A stretch of DNA of 9,844 nucleotides from Planctomycetota bacterium (GTDB lineage: Bacteria > Planctomycetota > Planctomycetia > Planctomycetales > Planctomycetaceae): positions 1 through 9,844 of the forward strand of contig JAJRTM010000327.1 of assembly GCA_024278285.1 (NCBI GenBank), in the 5' to 3' direction. The notes under the pieces are model-generated. The model saw only the letters and a list, made by a program, of their open reading frames with translations, was not told where the DNA came from and did not search any database. Both the position numbers and the translations under genes were made by a program. How positions within the stretch are numbered: position 1 is the first letter of the stretch; each line of letters begins with the position of its first letter. Below, piece by piece: positions 7,685 to 9,844 of the stretch.

Positions 7685-8446
7685 TTAAGTTTTTTTCTTG
7701 GGCTTCCCTTTTGATGGGCGGAATTTATTCCCAGGGCGTTTGGCACCAACTTTTTTCAAGTCGGCTTTTGTGATTCCCTCTTGGGGAGATTTACCACTTT
7801 GCTGAAATATTCGCATGATTCTTGGGCGAAGTTTTTCAGGGACTTCGCTGATTGTTACTTTGCCATCTTTGTTTTTATCGAATCGTTTGAAAAAATCGCC
7901 CGCCTGGTTTTTTCCAAGCTGTCCCGGTTTCTTTCCAGATTGTGGTCTGTTTTTTTTGATCGCTGCCAGAAATTCTTCTTTAGAAATTTCATCTTTCCCC
8001 AGCTTGTCAAAAATTTTCCCGACACGTTCTTTGGCACGATCGGGCAATTCTTTGCGTGTCAGTTTTCCATCGTTATTCGAATCCAGAAAACCGAAAATCC
8101 GCTCAGGATCAAAATTTCCTTTTCCTGTCGGTCCTCGTGAATTTTGTTTTTTTCCCAGCTTTGAATCAAGAGATTGCTTTGGCTGAGGGGTTGTTGCCAA
8201 CTTAAATTCCTGCAAGTTGATCTTTCCATCTTCATTGGCATCTGCTTCTCTGAGCAGCCGAGCGAAAATTGATTTCTGAGCCGTATTCAATTCATGCGAT
8301 TCTAGAATACCATCGCTGTTTTTATCCAGCTTTGCGAACAGGTCGCTTTGCTCATCTGCAAACAGAGAAAGCCCTGGTGTCAGTAGAACGACTCCCAGAA
8401 ACGATAATAAATTCCACCATCTGGGATCGCTATTTATTGGTTTCAT
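7685..8446 (-). CDS. Secreted EF-hand calcium-binding protein
   Basis: A 253-residue protein. The signal peptide is evident (WWNLLSFLGVVLLTPGLSLFA, cleavage near residue 30). Four canonical 12-residue EF-hand loops are visible: DKNSDGILESHE (41-52), DANEDGKINLQE (69-80), DSNNDGKLTRKE (122-133) and DKNKDGKVTISE (190-201). Each has Asp, Asn/Asp and Glu at the ligand positions. Two further loops are decayed: DKLGKDEISKEE (147-158) and the SGKSPQEGITKADL stretch (217-230). The Gly/Lys/Pro-rich linkers and a strongly basic tail (KFRPSKGKPKKKT) suggest contact with an acidic surface, which is inference. Calcium binding in the envelope is the expected activity; the partner is unknown. The start at 8446 follows AAAAAGG on the minus strand. 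pyrE lies 137 nt upstream on the same strand, but I see no functional link. Confidence 0.92.
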   Translation of the reverse strand: MKPINSDPRWWNLLSFLGVVLLTPGLSLFADEQSDLFAKLDKNSDGILESHELNTAQKSIFARLLREADANEDGKINLQEFKLATTPQPKQSLDSKLGKKQNSRGPTGKGNFDPERIFGFLDSNNDGKLTRKELPDRAKERVGKIFDKLGKDEISKEEFLAAIKKNRPQSGKKPGQLGKNQAGDFFKRFDKNKDGKVTISEVPEKLRPRIMRIFQQSGKSPQEGITKADLKKVGAKRPGNKFRPSKGKPKKKT

Positions 8447-8466
8447 TGCCTGACCTTTTTCTCAAT

Positions 8467-8499
8467 AATCACCGAAAAACAAAAATCACCGAAAACAAA
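8467..8499. repeat. Short tandem repeat in the EF-hand gene leader
   Basis: Two adjacent near-identical units (17 and 16 nt) occur, AATCACCGAAAAACAAA and then the same with one A missing. They start 21 nt upstream of the EF-hand start codon, in its probable 5' untranslated region. The rest of the 137-nt gap to pyrE shows no convincing terminator or promoter. The repeat could be slippage or a binding site; the sequence does not decide. Confidence 0.55.
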
Positions 8500-8583
8500 C
8501 CGATTTCTGTCCAGGAGAGTGACAGATACTCTGAAACATGAAACCCCGATAAGGTGATAAAGTTTCGCAAATTCGGAGAAACA

Positions 8584-9141
8584 TCAAATATCAGTAGGTG
8601 GTTCGATGCCGAAGTCTTTGATGGTGAGCAGGGTGCGGTGTTCCAGGTTTCTTTTGGCAAAATTTGCGGCTCCCCCTTCCATGCGGTCGATAATTCCAGC
8701 GACGCAAATTACTTCGCAGCCAAAATCTTGAATGCGGTCTACTGCCAGCAGGGCGCTGCCTCCGGTCGTCACAACATCTTCGACAATGACGACTTTCATA
8801 CCGGGAGTTACCGGACCTTCGACAAACTGATTCGTGCCATGCCCTTTCGATTCTTTGCGAATCATAAACCCGACCATATCCGGGTTTGTCTCGGCTGCAA
8901 TCGCAAGCATGCCTCCTATAATGGGATCTGCCCCGATAGACATGCCGCCGATGGCATCGTATTGTAGATCGGAAATTAATTCGAGAAACGCCTGACTGAC
9001 CGTACGCAAGCCTCCTGCATGCAGTGTGATTTGCTTGCCATCAAGGTAATAACTTGCTTTTCGGCCCGATGCGAGTGTGAAATCGCCAAATTTCAAGGCC
9101 CGTTCCCGCAAAAGTTCTTTCAGTTGTTCACGCTGCGCCAT
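8584..9141 (-). CDS. pyrE: Orotate phosphoribosyltransferase
   Basis: This cytoplasmic enzyme joins orotate to PRPP to give orotidine 5'-phosphate and pyrophosphate, the penultimate step of de novo UMP synthesis. The 185-residue length is normal for the family. Features visible: FTLASGRKASYYLDGKQIT (about 21-39), the PyrE N-terminal signature; GGMSIGADPI near 65-74; the mobile catalytic loop RKESKGHGT (95-103) with Arg95, Lys96, Lys99 and His101; and the type I PRPP-binding motif VIVEDVVTTGGSA (118-130) with the paired acidic Glu121-Asp122. The ATG at 9141 is preceded by GGAGAGCAGGAAG on its strand, a good ribosome site. It faces away from the plus-strand gene at 9461, with about 320 nt of shared upstream DNA. 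Codon use and length give no sign of damage. Confidence 0.97.
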   Translation of the reverse strand: MAQREQLKELLRERALKFGDFTLASGRKASYYLDGKQITLHAGGLRTVSQAFLELISDLQYDAIGGMSIGADPIIGGMLAIAAETNPDMVGFMIRKESKGHGTNQFVEGPVTPGMKVVIVEDVVTTGGSALLAVDRIQDFGCEVICVAGIIDRMEGGAANFAKRNLEHRTLLTIKDFGIEPPTDI

Positions 9142-9182
9142 CTTCCTGCTCTCCGTGGTTAAAATTATTAGTTGTTAAAATC

Positions 9183-9212
9183 ATTAAATTCAGTGGACTG
9201 CCTAATTGTCCA
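9183..9212 (-). promoter_or_regulatory. Weak candidate promoter for pyrE
   Basis: On the minus strand TGGACA (9207-9212) and TTTAAT (9183-9188) are separated by 18 nt, about 40 nt upstream of the pyrE start. The match to -35/-10 consensus is partial, and the surrounding AT-rich DNA makes chance matches likely. Confidence 0.22.
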
Positions 9213-9251
9213 GCTTTCATCTAACTTCCCATCGAAATAAAATTGGGTATC

Positions 9252-9260
9252 TGCTAGAAT
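9252..9260 (+). promoter_or_regulatory. Candidate extended -10 box for the gene at 9461
   Basis: TGCTAGAAT matches an extended -10 element (TGnTATAAT) with one difference in the hexamer. No good -35 box is seen upstream. If used, transcription would start near 9267 and the whole 129-bp palindromic element would lie in the 5' untranslated region of the downstream gene. Confidence 0.25.
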
Positions 9261-9307
9261 TGTATCTAAGTTCGTTCAGGATGACGAATGATGTCAAATT
9301 TATATCT

Positions 9308-9436
9308 GGGAACCTCTATTTATTCAAAAACATTCTATTGAACGGAGAGTAGACATTCTTGTCTGCCTACAATGCGGCATGCTCTTACGAGACAGACAGG
9401 AATGTCTGTGTTCCTTTTGAGTAAATAGAGGCTCCC
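9308..9436. mobile_element. 129-bp palindromic MITE-like element, uninterrupted copy
   Basis: The ends are inverted repeats: 9308-9329 (GGGAACCTCTATTTATTC and on) and 9415-9436 match at 20 of 22 positions. The element is flanked directly by ATATCT at 9302-9307 and 9437-9442, a 6-bp target duplication. An inner pair of arms (9351-9365 and 9393-9407) matches at 14 of 15, so the whole element can fold into a long hairpin with its loop around 9366-9392. It has no coding capacity. A relative at 4540-4795 is split by another insertion at the site matching 9384-9388. It occupies the shared upstream region of pyrE and the gene at 9461, ending 24 nt before the latter's ATG. The rest of the gap (9142-9307) is AT-rich with only weak promoter candidates. 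Confidence 0.88.
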
Positions 9437-9460
9437 ATATCTCTACGTAATAGGGATCGA

Positions 9461-9844
9461 ATGAAATATTCCAGACGAGAAGCGATGATCGGCTTAGGGG
9501 CAATTTTGGCGGGCGGGCCGCAGGTGTTTGCCCGCAGGCAAGATCCCAAAGTTAAACTGTCGGTAACGCGAGCACTCGATTTTATGGTTCGCAGCCAAAA
9601 AAGACAGGGATACTGGGAAGCAAACGGCGGTCAGTATCGTGTCGCAATGACGGCGTTGGCTGGCATCGCTTTAATTTGTGAGGGCTCGACAACCAATCGG
9701 GGAAAATACGCAAAAACGGTCCGTAGTGCTGTCGATTATTTAATGGAAATGTCTCAACCGAACGGGCTGATTGGCTACGAAAAAGATTATCATTATACCT
9801 ACGGTCACGGTTTTTCGATGCTTTTCCTCTCTCAGATTTTTGGA
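9461..9844 (+). CDS. Exported squalene-cyclase-like (alpha-barrel repeat) protein, 3' end missing
   Basis: The frame is open from ATG 9461 to the window end, giving 128 residues. AGGG sits about 6 nt ahead of the ATG, and the TAG at 9450-9452 limits any longer start. The N-terminus MKYSRREAMIGLGAILAGG, with Arg5-Arg6 before a hydrophobic stretch and a likely cleavage after VFA (residue 24), resembles a Tat leader, implying export of a folded protein. The mature part has the helical repeat style of the prenyltransferase/squalene-oxidase fold: VTRALDFMVRSQKRQGYW, then RVAMTALAGIALICEG and AVDYLMEMSQPNGLIG, then YTYGHGFSMLFLSQIFG. Planctomycetes encode many exported proteins of this kind; most lack the DxDD motif of true cyclases, and the part that would decide is outside the window. 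Enzymatic activity should not be assumed. Confidence 0.85.
   Translation, partial: MKYSRREAMIGLGAILAGGPQVFARRQDPKVKLSVTRALDFMVRSQKRQGYWEANGGQYRVAMTALAGIALICEGSTTNRGKYAKTVRSAVDYLMEMSQPNGLIGYEKDYHYTYGHGFSMLFLSQIFG

Noticed and set aside
7781..8186. Two plus-strand open frames overlapping the EF-hand gene
   Set aside because: The minus-strand frame has a signal peptide and four canonical EF-hand loops; the plus-strand products are low-complexity and lack ribosome sites.
8554..8967. A 137-codon plus-strand frame overlapping pyrE
   Set aside because: It is antisense to well-conserved pyrE motifs and resembles no family.

Overview
The window (about 9.8 kb, moderate GC) looks like chromosomal DNA of a planctomycete. 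The evidence is the protein families: a DUF1549/DUF1553 (PSCyt2/PSD1) protein, a secreted PPC/Ig-like protein, a planctomycete-type cytochrome (PSCyt1) fused to WD40 repeats, an EF-hand secreted protein and a secreted squalene-cyclase-like alpha-barrel protein. All are typical of the expanded secretomes of this phylum. I cannot name the species from the sequence alone.

Layout. Positions 1-1328 hold the 3' part of a DUF1549/DUF1553 gene (+). Positions 1518-4514 hold a 998-residue exported PPC/Ig-like protein with a long coiled coil (+). Positions 4838-7606 hold an exported PSCyt1-WD40 protein that also carries a long coiled coil (+). A hairpin terminator at 7618-7662 separates these from two minus-strand genes: an EF-hand protein (7685-8446) and pyrE, orotate phosphoribosyltransferase (8584-9141). 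A further plus-strand gene with a Tat-type leader and squalene-cyclase-like repeats starts at 9461 and runs off the end of the window.

How the genes may work together. The first three genes form a same-strand block, and the two whose N-termini are visible are exported. Two carry CxxCH motifs of planctomycete cytochrome families. The second and third each contain a Lys/Ala/Gln-rich coiled coil of about 165 residues, placed between beta-rich domains. This suggests, but does not prove, a cell-envelope assembly. pyrE is a housekeeping gene with no evident link to its neighbours.

The most distinctive non-coding content is a set of small mobile repeats. There are two REP-type inverted pairs (1370-1434 and 4638-4703). 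A 141-bp MITE-like element (4607-4747) has 23-bp terminal inverted repeats and a 5-bp target duplication, and it carries one of the REP pairs. It has inserted into a second palindromic element (4540-4795). An uninterrupted relative of that second element lies at 9308-9436, with its own 6-bp target duplication, and preserves the empty insertion site. The window therefore records a three-level nested insertion together with its pre-insertion form. I found no CRISPR, tRNA, rRNA, transposase or recognisable defence genes.
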